A stretch of DNA of 6,702 nt from Acidobacteriaceae bacterium (GTDB taxonomy: Bacteria > Acidobacteriota > Terriglobia > Terriglobales > Acidobacteriaceae), in contig PLBX01000524.1 of the NCBI GenBank assembly GCA_003135495.1, positions 2,083 to 8,784 on the forward strand. The letters run 5' to 3'. Position numbers and translations under genes: made by a program. This document shows, piece by piece, positions 1-6,698 of the stretch. The notes beneath the pieces were generated by a model. That model ran no database searches. It was not told the origin of the DNA and saw nothing but the letters and a program-made list of their open reading frames with translations. Each line of letters starts with the position of its first letter. Positions within the stretch are counted from its first letter, which is position 1.

Positions 1-770
1 AGTTGATGCATTGTGGGCACGCCCGAATACCACGTCACCTTATGTTCCGCGACCGTCCGCCAGAAAGACAGCGCGTTAAATTTCGTCGGAACCACCACCG
101 TGCCGCCCGAAAGCAGCGTCGACATAGTAGAGCCAACTAAACCATGAATGTGGAATAGCGGCATGATGCAAAGCGAAACATCATGCTTAGAGAGGGAATA
201 TGTATTCGCAATATTCGCCGCCGACACCGCCAGATTGAAATGCCGCAACGGCACACGCTTCGGCCGCCCCGTGCTTCCACTGGTATGCAGGATTAGGGCA
301 ATGTCGTCGGCCGTCGGCTCCTCTGCCTTGGCCCCCGTTGGCGCATTGACGACGTGCACTCGACCTTCGGCACTCATCTCCACCGATAGGATCGGAATCT
401 TTTTGTCCGCTGCCGCACTTCGTACATACTCCGCGCCTACTGGAGGGCAGAGCAAAACTTTTGCATCCGTGTCCCCAAGAAAGAAAAGAAATTCCTCGTA
501 TGGATAAGCTGGGTTCAAAGGCGCCGCCGTCCCCGCAATCGAGGCAGCGAGGAAACTGACAATGGCAGGCAACCCATTCGGCAACGCAATCGCCACCGCG
601 TCGCCGCGCCGTATCCCGGCCGAGGCCAATGCATCGGCCATCTCCATCGCCTGCTGTAGAAGTGAATCGCAGGTCACACGGATCCCCAACTCAGGAACAA
701 TTACTGCTGTATGACGGCTATCTGCGAATTGCAGAACATCGAGTAGTGTGTCAACCGACTTCAGAGTCAT
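1..770 (-). CDS. AMP-forming acyl-CoA ligase, oxalyl-CoA synthetase-like (N-terminal part, cut by window edge)
   Basis: This is an ANL-superfamily adenylating enzyme: it would activate a carboxylic acid with ATP and then transfer it to CoA in the cytoplasm. The ATG at 770-768 opens a frame with no stop to the left edge, giving 256 complete codons, about half of a usual 500-residue member. Visible motifs are the A3 phosphate loop TSGSTGRPKRVPL (residues 163-175) and the A4-type MPLFHIHGL (203-211), followed by WYSGVPTMHQ (247-256). The HTSG...RPK.VPL, MPLFHIHGL and VPTMHQ combination resembles the plant AAE3/yeast Pcs60 oxalyl-CoA synthetase group. The position after PK in A3 is Arg172 rather than the more common Gly. 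AAAGG at 783-779 and GAG at 777-775 precede the ATG, a modest ribosome binding site. The gene follows the aminotransferase by 132 bp on the same strand. The general class is certain; oxalate as substrate is inference, and other short-chain acyl-CoA or aryl-CoA ligases remain possible without the C-terminal half. Confidence 0.9.
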   Translation of the reverse strand, partial: MTLKSVDTLLDVLQFADSRHTAVIVPELGIRVTCDSLLQQAMEMADALASAGIRRGDAVAIALPNGLPAIVSFLAASIAGTAAPLNPAYPYEEFLFFLGDTDAKVLLCPPVGAEYVRSAAADKKIPILSVEMSAEGRVHVVNAPTGAKAEEPTADDIALILHTSGSTGRPKRVPLRHFNLAVSAANIANTYSLSKHDVSLCIMPLFHIHGLVGSTMSTLLSGGTVVVPTKFNALSFWRTVAEHKVTWYSGVPTMHQ

Positions 771-854
771 TCGTCTCGCCTTTAGCGCGGATCCTTGAAG
801 CGGGTCCTTTGATGACAGGCCGGTGTGCTTCGTTGTTTCTGTAAAGATGGAATG

Positions 855-874
855 TGGGGCACTCTTCCGCCCCA
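855..874 (-). terminator. Small GC-rich hairpin after the aminotransferase stop (weak terminator candidate)
   Basis: TGGGGC (855-860) and GCCCCA (869-874) form a perfect 6-bp stem around an 8-base loop. It begins about 29 bp downstream of the aminotransferase stop codon on the minus strand. The bases following it on that strand (CATTCCATCTTT) are only partly T-rich, so it lacks the clean U-tract of a strong intrinsic terminator. It could instead be a processing or stability element between the two genes, or chance. Confidence 0.3.
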
Positions 875-902
875 TCATCCGTACTGGGGAAACTCTTACA
901 AG

Positions 903-2060
903 TTAGTTCGAATAGCCAGCAGCCTTTAGAGCCTTACCAAACTCCTTGAGAAAGAACTGCACATTATCGTCCGTGGCCAGGGGCCCCATCACGCCGATGC
1001 GAAAAACTTTGCCTGCCAACGGCCCAAACCCACCCGCAATTTCAATGCCAGGGCCATCCAAAAGCAGTTTTCGAACCTTGGCCTCATCGATACCGTTCGG
1101 AACCCGAACCGTGTTCAGCGTAGGAATCCGATTCGCCTCGGGAACGTGCATGCTCAGACCCATCGCTTCGATGCCCTTCACAAATTGCCGATGACAGCGG
1201 CGATGCCGCTCCCACCGGTTTTCAATGCCTTCGTCATTCACCACCAGCAGCGCCTCCCGCAACGCATAGAACATCGAGATCGGCGCAGTGTGATGATAGC
1301 GATGCGAAACCGTGGAGTAGTCGTGAATCAATTTGAGATCGAGATACCAGCTGCGCACCGGCGTCGTCCGCGCCTTCAATGCATCCATAGCGCGTTTTGA
1401 AAGAGCCATCGGCGACAACCCCGGAGGGCAACTCAATCCCTTTTGTGTGCAGCTATAGGCCACGTCAATGCCCGTCTCATCGAACTTCACCGGCAATCCG
1501 CCAAGCGAAGTTACGCAATCGCCAATTACCAGCGCGCCTGCCTCGTGAGCTGCCGCGCAGATCGCTTTGCCCGATTGCAATGCTCCCGTCGACGTCTCCG
1601 CATGAACAAACCCAGCTACCTTCGGCTTCTCACGCCGGATGAACTCCCGCGCCTCGTCATCGCTGTAAACCTCGCCCCAACCCTTCTCAAAACGCACGAC
1701 ATCGGCGCCCTGCCGCCTCGCCATTTCCGTCAAGCGGTCAGAGAAATATCCGTTAGCGAACACCACAAACTTCCATCCCGGCTCCAGAAAATTCGCGACC
1801 GCCGCTTCCATCCCCGCGCTGCCCGTGCCCGAAATCACCAACGTTGCGCCGTCGTCGGTCCCATACGCCGTCCTAAGCAATTGCTGGACGTCTCCCATAA
1901 CCTGAATAAAATAGGCGTCGAGATGCCCCACAATCGGCTTCGATAGAGCGTCATACACGCGCGAATGCACCATCGTGGGTCCCGGACCAAACAGATAGCG
2001 GGTCGGTGGTTTCAGGGCAGGGAATTGACCGGCAGCAGTTTCCTGTTCAACAACGCTCAT
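903..2060 (-). CDS. Class V PLP aminotransferase, alanine-glyoxylate / serine-glyoxylate type
   Basis: This is a cytoplasmic PLP enzyme of 385 residues, the normal length for the AGXT/serine-pyruvate group. It most likely transfers an amino group from alanine or serine to glyoxylate, making glycine. The N-terminal substrate-site segment FGPGPTMV is at 24-31, and the cofactor phosphate-binding loop SGTGSAGMEA is at 77-86. Asp181 in GDCVTSLGG should bind the pyridine nitrogen, and Lys207 in CTQKGLSCPPG is the Schiff-base lysine (human AGT Lys209). HHTAP is at 256-260, and Arg354 in FRIGVMG matches the substrate carboxylate-binding arginine. All catalytic residues are present and no frameshift is seen. 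The CPPG after the lysine is closer to animal-type AGT/kynurenine enzymes than to the PTG of plant serine-glyoxylate enzymes. AGAGGAA about 8-10 bases before the ATG at 2060 supports the start. A CRP-like palindrome lies upstream. The same fold also includes ureidoglycine-glyoxylate and 2-aminoethylphosphonate aminotransferases, so the exact amino donor is uncertain. Confidence 0.92.
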   Translation of the reverse strand: MSVVEQETAAGQFPALKPPTRYLFGPGPTMVHSRVYDALSKPIVGHLDAYFIQVMGDVQQLLRTAYGTDDGATLVISGTGSAGMEAAVANFLEPGWKFVVFANGYFSDRLTEMARRQGADVVRFEKGWGEVYSDDEAREFIRREKPKVAGFVHAETSTGALQSGKAICAAAHEAGALVIGDCVTSLGGLPVKFDETGIDVAYSCTQKGLSCPPGLSPMALSKRAMDALKARTTPVRSWYLDLKLIHDYSTVSHRYHHTAPISMFYALREALLVVNDEGIENRWERHRRCHRQFVKGIEAMGLSMHVPEANRIPTLNTVRVPNGIDEAKVRKLLLDGPGIEIAGGFGPLAGKVFRIGVMGPLATDDNVQFFLKEFGKALKAAGYSN

Positions 2061-2068
2061 GATTTTTA

Positions 2069-2075
2069 TTCCTCT
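2069..2075 (-). promoter_or_regulatory. Ribosome binding site of the aminotransferase
   Basis: On the minus strand, AGAGGAA (2075-2069) sits 8 bases before the ATG at 2060. It supports this ATG as the start of the aminotransferase. Confidence 0.7.
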
Positions 2076-2081
2076 TTCTCT

Positions 2082-2116
2082 ATTTAAATATTACGGTACG
2101 GAACGGGCAATAACCA
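2082..2116 (-). promoter_or_regulatory. Possible promoter elements for the aminotransferase
   Basis: The region upstream of the aminotransferase is AT-rich and includes the perfect palindrome TATTTAAATA (2081-2090). Two readings are possible on the minus strand. TAATAT (2093-2088) could be a -10 with a poor -35 TGGTTA (2116-2111) at 17-bp spacing. Alternatively TTGCCC (2110-2105) and TTAAAT (2087-2082) are 17 bp apart, but transcription would then start inside or next to the ribosome binding site, which makes this reading less attractive. Neither is close to the sigma-70 consensus. A weak, activator-dependent promoter would suit the CRP-like site upstream. Confidence 0.3.
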
Positions 2117-2132
2117 GAATCTCCAGGCGAAG

Positions 2133-2159
2133 TGTGACGTCGATCACGATGCAGCGTGA
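2133..2159. promoter_or_regulatory. CRP/FNR-type operator with three alternating half-sites
   Basis: TGTGACGTCGATCACG (2133-2148) has the TGTGA-N6-TCAC layout of the CRP-family consensus, with only the last base of the second arm differing (TCACG for TCACA). A further inverted half-site CGTGA at 2155-2159 makes TCACG-N6-CGTGA with the middle arm. The three half-sites are therefore spaced 11 bp apart, about one helical turn. The first palindrome is centred at 2140.5, about 80 bp before the aminotransferase ATG and roughly 60 bp before the plausible transcription start region, a typical class I activator position. Which regulator binds is unknown, because none is encoded in the window. Confidence 0.5.
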
Positions 2160-2250
2160 CTAGTTGGCACCGGAGACGGTACTTTAGTCAAATTAATTCT
2201 ATTTCTTAAGCCAATCAGTTTATCTTATTGTGGTAGCCTTGACTCGTCGC

Positions 2251-5200
2251 TTAGTCCACGTGTTCGCCTGTCTCAAACCCTTCTTCGGACGCCGGTAGCA
2301 CATCGCGATCGCCCGCCACCCAGACATATAAAGTCGGAAGCAGGAAGACACTCATAATCAGGGCCGCAATAAGCCCGCCCACAATGACGATTGCGAATGG
2401 ACGCTGCGAGTCGGAGCCAATAGCATGCGAAAGCGCAGCGGGAAGAAGGCCTAGAGTTGCCACCAGCATGGTCATCATGATCGGACGCAATCGCAACACC
2501 GCTCCCTCAACCGCCGCATCTTCCACAGAGTAGCGATGCGAACGAAGTTGGTTGATGTATTCGAGCATGATGACCCCAGTTTGCACCGACACTCCAAACA
2601 GCGCCAGGAAACCTACACCAGAAGAGACGCTAAAATTTGTTCCCGTAATCAGTAGCGCCAGCAGTCCGCCAATCGGCGCAATGGCAATGTTCGCCATAAT
2701 GAGCAGCGCCCACTTAAACGAGTTGAACATCGTGTAAAGAATAATGAAAATTATGAGAATGGTGATGGGCAGTACGATCAGCAGCCGCGCGTTGGCTCGC
2801 TGCTGGCTTTTGTATTCGCCCTCCCAGTCGATCGTATAGCCAGTCGGCAACTTCACCTGATCATTAACTTTTTTGATTGCCTCTTGCACAGTGCTTCCAA
2901 GATCGCGTCCCCGCACGCTGTACTTGATCGCGACGTAGCGACGATTACCCTCGCGATACACCTCGGAAGCGCCGTCGGTCACGCTGATCCTGCACAACTG
3001 CGCGAGCGAAACTCTCGCCCCCGAAGGCGACAGCAATCTAATATTCTGAATCGCTTCTTCCGTATTGCGATATGGCTCCAGGTAGCGCAACGTAAGGTCG
3101 TAACGCGCCTCGCCTTTCAGCACTTGGGTCAGCGCCGTCCCGCCCACTGCGGTCTGCACCGCGTCTTGTACGTCCGCGACGTTAATCTGATAACGCGCCG
3201 CCGCTGCGCGATCCACAGTGATATTAAGGTTAGGTTGTCCCAGCACTCTGAAAACCCCAAGATCCTCGACGCCTTTAATACGGCGCATAATATTGACGAC
3301 CTCGTCGCTCTTTTCTTCGAGAACTTTAAGATCGTCACCGTAGATTTTGGTAGCCAGCGCGCCCTTCACCCCGCTGACTGCCTCTTCCATGTTGTCTTCA
3401 ATGGGCTGCGAGAATCCCCAGACCACGCCGGGAATCTTATCCAGTTCGCGCCCCATGGCCGCGATCAATTCTTCCTTGTTCTCGTGAAACACCGGACGCC
3501 ACTCTTCTTTTGGTTTGAGATCGACAAAAAATTCGGTGTTGAAGAAGCCCGTAGTATCGGTTCCGTCATCCGGGCGCCCTACCTGGCTGGTGCATTGCGG
3601 CACTTCAGGAAACGAGCACAGCACAATTCTGGCCTGGTTCGCTACGCGGATGCCTTCGTCCGGTCCTGTGCTCGGCGCGAGCGTGCCGCGCACCCAAAGG
3701 GCGCCTTCATCGAGATGCGGCAAAAATTCGGACCCGATGGCGCCGCCGAAAACCAGATAAGCCGCAATCATCATCATGAATACGCAAGCGCCCACTGTAA
3801 TTGCGCGATGACGAATCGCCCAACGCACCGCGACTCGATAACGCTCAACCACGAAATACATGATGGGGTTGTGCCATTCCTTGGCTCCATTCTGAAAGGC
3901 AAAACTCGCCAGCACCGGAGCAATCACAATCGAAAAGATCAAGGCTCCGAGCAGAGCGAACGCCACAGTCCAAGCCATGGGATGAAAAAGCCGGCCCTCG
4001 ACCCGTTGCAACGTGAAAATCGGCAAATAGGCCGTGATGATGATCGCAATTGCGTAGAACACCGGCCTCTGCACTTCATGCGACGCTTCACTAATCTGTT
4101 CCCGCGCCGTCTTGACCCCGGCTGTTCGCCCTAAATGGCGCACGATATTTTCCACCATCACCACCGCGCCATCGACCACCATGCCGAAATCCAAAGCGCC
4201 AAGCGATAGAAGATTCGCGGGAATGTGTCTCAAGTCCAAGCAGATGGACGCAAACAACAGCGAAAAGGGAATCGTCGCCGCCACGATCAGCGCTCCGCGA
4301 ATATTTCCCAAAAATAAGAAGAGAATGATCGATACCAGAATCATTCCTTCCGTCAGATTATGGAGCACCGTGTGGCTGGTGAAATGAACCAGGTCGCTGC
4401 GATCAATGAAGGGAACAATCTTCACGCCGGGCGGCAGAATATGATCGTTGAGTTCCTTTACCTTGTCGTGAATGCCCTGTAGCGCCGAGTCCGCCGCCGC
4501 ATTCTTGCGCAACAGCACGATGCCCGAGACGACATCGTCGTTATCGACGATCTTGCCGTCCTCGCGGTGCAGCGCGCGCGCAAATTGCCCCAGCCGAATC
4601 TTCGGGCCTTGCGAAACCACCGCAATATCTTTCACCCGCAAAGGCGTGCCGTTCTTGGTAACAATAACGGTGTCAGCAATATCCTGCGAACGGTCGACCA
4701 ACCCCACCGACCGCACGTTAATCTGTTGTAACCCTTCCTGAATAAAACTTCCGCCTGCATTAACGTTGTTGTTAGTAAGTTGCTGCTCGACTTGCGCCAG
4801 GCTCAGTCCATACGCCACCAGCTTATTCGGATCAACTCGCACCTGATATTCGCGAGTCGGCCCGCCAAAGCTCGAAACGTCGACAATATTCGGCACTGAT
4901 TTAAAACTCTTCTCCACCACCCAGTCTTCGAGCGACTTCAATTCCATCGCGTCATAAGCGGGATTCGTGCTGTGCAGCGTGAAAAAATAAATCTGCCCAA
5001 CCGGGCTCCAGTCCGTCCCCATCTGCGGCACTACGCCTGTCGGCAGCGTAACTTGGCTCAACCGCTCAAGAACGCGCTCGCGGTTCCAGTCATTGTTTGA
5101 CTCGTCGTCGAAGATCAGTTTTATGTCGGAGAGTCCAAAAAGAGAAAACGATCGCAGATGCACAACATGAGGAATGCCGTTCATCACGATTTCAAGCGGA

Positions 5201-5400
5201 ATCGTGACCTGCTGCTCAATCTGTTCCGCCGAGATTCCCGGCCACTGCGTGATGACCTCGACGTAGTTGTCGGCTACGTCGGGATAGGCCTCAATCGGCA
5301 AATCGCGAAACGCAACAATCCCTCCGGCAAAAAGAATGGCGGCAAACGCCAGCACCAGGAGCCGGTTGTCGAGAGCGAAATCAACCACGCGCCGAATCAT
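2251..5400 (-). CDS. Heavy-metal efflux RND pump, CzcA/CusA family (HME-RND)
   Basis: This is an inner-membrane proton/cation antiporter that exports metal ions through a tripartite complex with an adaptor and an outer-membrane channel. From the ATG at 5400 it has 1049 residues, normal for the family. The layout is TM1 at about 13-31, a first periplasmic loop, TM2-7 at about 345-551, a second periplasmic loop to about 870, and TM8-12 at about 874-1026. The TM4 motif DFGMVVDGAVVMVEN (404-418) keeps the two aspartates and glutamate (Asp404, Asp410, Glu417) that correspond to the proton-relay residues of CzcA. It matches the DFGxxxDGAxxxVEN pattern of divalent-cation pumps rather than the Cu/Ag subgroup. 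Aligned from memory, the three CusA metal-binding methionines are Val570, Asn621 and Glu673 here. A GTG 18 bases upstream (5418) is in frame, but GGGAG lies 6 bases before the 5400 ATG, and family members begin at this MIRR-like sequence. The pump follows the adaptor by 58 bp. Zn, Co, Cd or Ni is the likeliest cargo, which the sequence cannot settle. Confidence 0.95.
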   Translation of the reverse strand: MIRRVVDFALDNRLLVLAFAAILFAGGIVAFRDLPIEAYPDVADNYVEVITQWPGISAEQIEQQVTIPLEIVMNGIPHVVHLRSFSLFGLSDIKLIFDDESNNDWNRERVLERLSQVTLPTGVVPQMGTDWSPVGQIYFFTLHSTNPAYDAMELKSLEDWVVEKSFKSVPNIVDVSSFGGPTREYQVRVDPNKLVAYGLSLAQVEQQLTNNNVNAGGSFIQEGLQQINVRSVGLVDRSQDIADTVIVTKNGTPLRVKDIAVVSQGPKIRLGQFARALHREDGKIVDNDDVVSGIVLLRKNAAADSALQGIHDKVKELNDHILPPGVKIVPFIDRSDLVHFTSHTVLHNLTEGMILVSIILFLFLGNIRGALIVAATIPFSLLFASICLDLRHIPANLLSLGALDFGMVVDGAVVMVENIVRHLGRTAGVKTAREQISEASHEVQRPVFYAIAIIITAYLPIFTLQRVEGRLFHPMAWTVAFALLGALIFSIVIAPVLASFAFQNGAKEWHNPIMYFVVERYRVAVRWAIRHRAITVGACVFMMMIAAYLVFGGAIGSEFLPHLDEGALWVRGTLAPSTGPDEGIRVANQARIVLCSFPEVPQCTSQVGRPDDGTDTTGFFNTEFFVDLKPKEEWRPVFHENKEELIAAMGRELDKIPGVVWGFSQPIEDNMEEAVSGVKGALATKIYGDDLKVLEEKSDEVVNIMRRIKGVEDLGVFRVLGQPNLNITVDRAAAARYQINVADVQDAVQTAVGGTALTQVLKGEARYDLTLRYLEPYRNTEEAIQNIRLLSPSGARVSLAQLCRISVTDGASEVYREGNRRYVAIKYSVRGRDLGSTVQEAIKKVNDQVKLPTGYTIDWEGEYKSQQRANARLLIVLPITILIIFIILYTMFNSFKWALLIMANIAIAPIGGLLALLITGTNFSVSSGVGFLALFGVSVQTGVIMLEYINQLRSHRYSVEDAAVEGAVLRLRPIMMTMLVATLGLLPAALSHAIGSDSQRPFAIVIVGGLIAALIMSVFLLPTLYVWVAGDRDVLPASEEGFETGEHVD

Positions 5401-5406
5401 CGAATG

Positions 5407-5411
5407 CTCCC
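5407..5411 (-). promoter_or_regulatory. Ribosome binding site deciding the pump start
   Basis: GGGAG on the minus strand lies 6 bases before the ATG at 5400. The in-frame GTG at 5418 has no purine-rich element in front of it (ATCACCAATAA precedes it). The ATG at 5400 is therefore preferred. Confidence 0.65.
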
Positions 5412-5427
5412 GATCCACTTATTGGTG

Positions 5428-5472
5428 ATCATTCATCTATCAATCACTGATCTATGAATCATTGTTCTATCG
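5428..5472. repeat. Three tandem imperfect 15-bp repeats at the adaptor-pump junction
   Basis: Reading the plus strand, the units are ATCATTCATCTATCA (5428-5442), ATCACTGATCTATGA (5443-5457) and ATCATTGTTCTATCG (5458-5472). Units 1 and 2, and units 1 and 3, agree at 12 of 15 positions; units 2 and 3 agree at 11. No convincing fourth copy is seen on either side. Unit 3 contains the adaptor's last codons and its TGA stop, and units 1 and 2 form most of the spacer before the pump. The first two units also make an imperfect inverted repeat (5431-5442 against 5448-5459, 10 of 12 pairs), so the transcript could fold here. Confidence 0.65.
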
Positions 5473-6646
5473 TGTTCTGCATTACCAGTGCGTTTGAAAC
5501 CACCTGGTCTCCCGGCTTGATGCCCGAAACCACTTCCTGCATATTCCCGGGCATCATTTTCCCTGTTACCACCTCAAGGCGTTTGAAATGTCCCGCGCCC
5601 ACAGGCGCGTAGACCCATTCCCGGTCATGCAAATGCAAAATAGCCGTCGCCGGAATTACCGCCCGAATCTCCGCCTGCTTCCCATAGAAAGTCGCCGTGA
5701 CAAACATTCCCACGCGCATCAATCCCGGATTCGCGACCTCTAGTCTCACCTTCGCCGTCCTCAGATTCGGATCGAGCACCGGCAAAATATTGTCAATCCG
5801 CCCCTTGAAGCTCCGCTTGGGGTAGGCATTGAGATGAATGTCCGCAGTCTCTCCCACCCGTACCGCATCCAGATCGTTCTCGTAAACGTCGCAGATGATC
5901 CACACATAGGAAAGATCAGAAATCGTGAACGGATTCGACGATCCCAATCCCTGCACTCCACCCGCATTCGTAACCTGCTGGTCCGTAATCACGCCCGAAA
6001 TCGGCGCCTTGATATCGACAATCCCCGACGGATGATCCTTATCCACGCCCAACGTATGCAACTGTTGCGTAGTCGCATCCACGTCAGCCTGCGCATTCTT
6101 CGCAACATCTTCTGCCTGCTCCAGCGCGCTTTTCGCAATCGCTCCCTTGCTATAAAGCAGTTGCGCTCGCTCCAGTTGAATTCGCGCCAGCAATTCGTCG
6201 TTCACCGCTTTGCGATACAACTGGTACGCGCCAGAAACGTCGTTGCTCTGCACTCGCAACAACAACTGGCCTTTTTTCACCACGTCGCCCAGCCGCGCTT
6301 TCACTTCCACCACTCGTCCCGAAGCCAGGGAGATTACCGGCACCGCGCGTGCAATATCGGGCTGCACCACTCCAGTCACGTTTAATGAGGGCGCCGCCTT
6401 ATGCTCCAGCGCGGTCACCAAAGGAAACTGTTCCGGATGATCGACCTTAAAATTATTGGCATCCAGGTCTGCCTCAACCTTTGCGGCAGGCGGCGCTTCC
6501 GCTTTCGGATCCTCTTTATGTTCTCCGCATCCCGCCAGCAGCAGCGCCAGCGAGATACTCGCCCCAGAGCGAGCCAAGAAGAACATCGCAGACTTACCGT
6601 TAAGACATCGCCGCCAAACACGCGCCCACTCGAGTGCAGTTTTCAT
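5459..6646 (-). CDS. RND efflux periplasmic adaptor lipoprotein (membrane fusion protein, CzcB/CusB type)
   Basis: This protein would bridge the inner-membrane RND pump and an outer-membrane channel in the periplasm. It has 395 residues. The hydrophobic stretch ISLALLLAGC ends in a lipobox with Cys40 as the predicted lipidation site. The first half of the lipoyl-like domain (about 103-133, ASGRVVEVKARLGDVVKKGQ) is followed by an alpha-helical hairpin (about 135-200) and the second lipoyl half (DIKAPISGVITDQQV, 211-225). A beta-barrel (about 240-320) and a membrane-proximal domain to the C terminus come next. The mature N terminus has no methionines, unlike the Cu(I)-binding segment of CusB, and no histidine-rich stretch. 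GGGAGG lies 7 bases before the ATG at 6646. This start gives a long n-region, and an internal Met21 (6586) would give a more ordinary signal peptide of 19 residues, but it lacks as good a ribosome binding site. The adjacent pump gene downstream fixes the role; the specific metal is inferred from the pump. Confidence 0.93.
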   Translation of the reverse strand: MKTALEWARVWRRCLNGKSAMFFLARSGASISLALLLAGCGEHKEDPKAEAPPAAKVEADLDANNFKVDHPEQFPLVTALEHKAAPSLNVTGVVQPDIARAVPVISLASGRVVEVKARLGDVVKKGQLLLRVQSNDVSGAYQLYRKAVNDELLARIQLERAQLLYSKGAIAKSALEQAEDVAKNAQADVDATTQQLHTLGVDKDHPSGIVDIKAPISGVITDQQVTNAGGVQGLGSSNPFTISDLSYVWIICDVYENDLDAVRVGETADIHLNAYPKRSFKGRIDNILPVLDPNLRTAKVRLEVANPGLMRVGMFVTATFYGKQAEIRAVIPATAILHLHDREWVYAPVGAGHFKRLEVVTGKMMPGNMQEVVSGIKPGDQVVSNALVMQNTIEQ

Positions 6647-6653
6647 GGGATGA

Positions 6654-6659
6654 CCTCCC
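6654..6659 (-). promoter_or_regulatory. Strong ribosome binding site of the adaptor gene
   Basis: GGGAGG on the minus strand sits 7 bases before the ATG at 6646. It is the best Shine-Dalgarno match in the window and supports that start over the internal Met21. Confidence 0.75.
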
Positions 6660-6672
6660 GCCCGACTGCCTG

Positions 6673-6698
6673 ATTTAACTGCGCCGCTGCGCTTAAAT
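6673..6698. repeat. Imperfect palindrome upstream of the metal-efflux genes (possible operator)
   Basis: ATTTAA (6673-6678) and TTAAAT (6693-6698) are inverted arms around a GC-rich centre containing a direct repeat of CTGCGC (6679-6684 and 6687-6692). Nine of 13 positions per half are symmetrical. It lies 27-52 bases before the adaptor ATG, where an operator or promoter element could sit, but the window ends at 6702, so the promoter cannot be judged. The arms do not match a metal-regulator site I can name. Confidence 0.3.

Noticed and set aside
148..844. Plus-strand open frames of 119 and 71 codons (148-507 and 629-844).
   Set aside because: They are antisense to, or run off the start of, the adenylate-forming ligase, whose A3 and A4 motifs on the minus strand are unmistakable.
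1443..1946. A 167-codon plus-strand open frame antisense to the aminotransferase.
   Set aside because: It is fully covered by the aminotransferase, which has all catalytic motifs. The antisense product shows no family features.
2169..2180. The inverted repeat ACCG-GAGA-CGGT in the gap after the pump gene, considered as a terminator.
   Set aside because: The stem is 4 bp (6 with a wobble pair), is about 70 bp beyond the pump stop and is not followed by a T-run on the minus strand. It may be chance.
2884..4134. A 416-codon open frame on the plus strand, antisense to the pump gene.
   Set aside because: It lies wholly inside a strongly supported RND pump gene. Its translation is rich in Arg/His and low in hydrophobic pattern, as expected of a reverse-complement shadow, and it has no recognisable domain.
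2251..5400. A drug/hydrophobe exporter (AcrB-like) interpretation of the RND pump.
   Set aside because: The TM4 motif with DFG, DGA and VEN is specific to heavy-metal efflux RND proteins, and the neighbouring adaptor is of the same type.
5834..6385. A 183-codon plus-strand open frame antisense to the adaptor.
   Set aside because: It has shadow-type composition and sits inside a well-supported adaptor gene.
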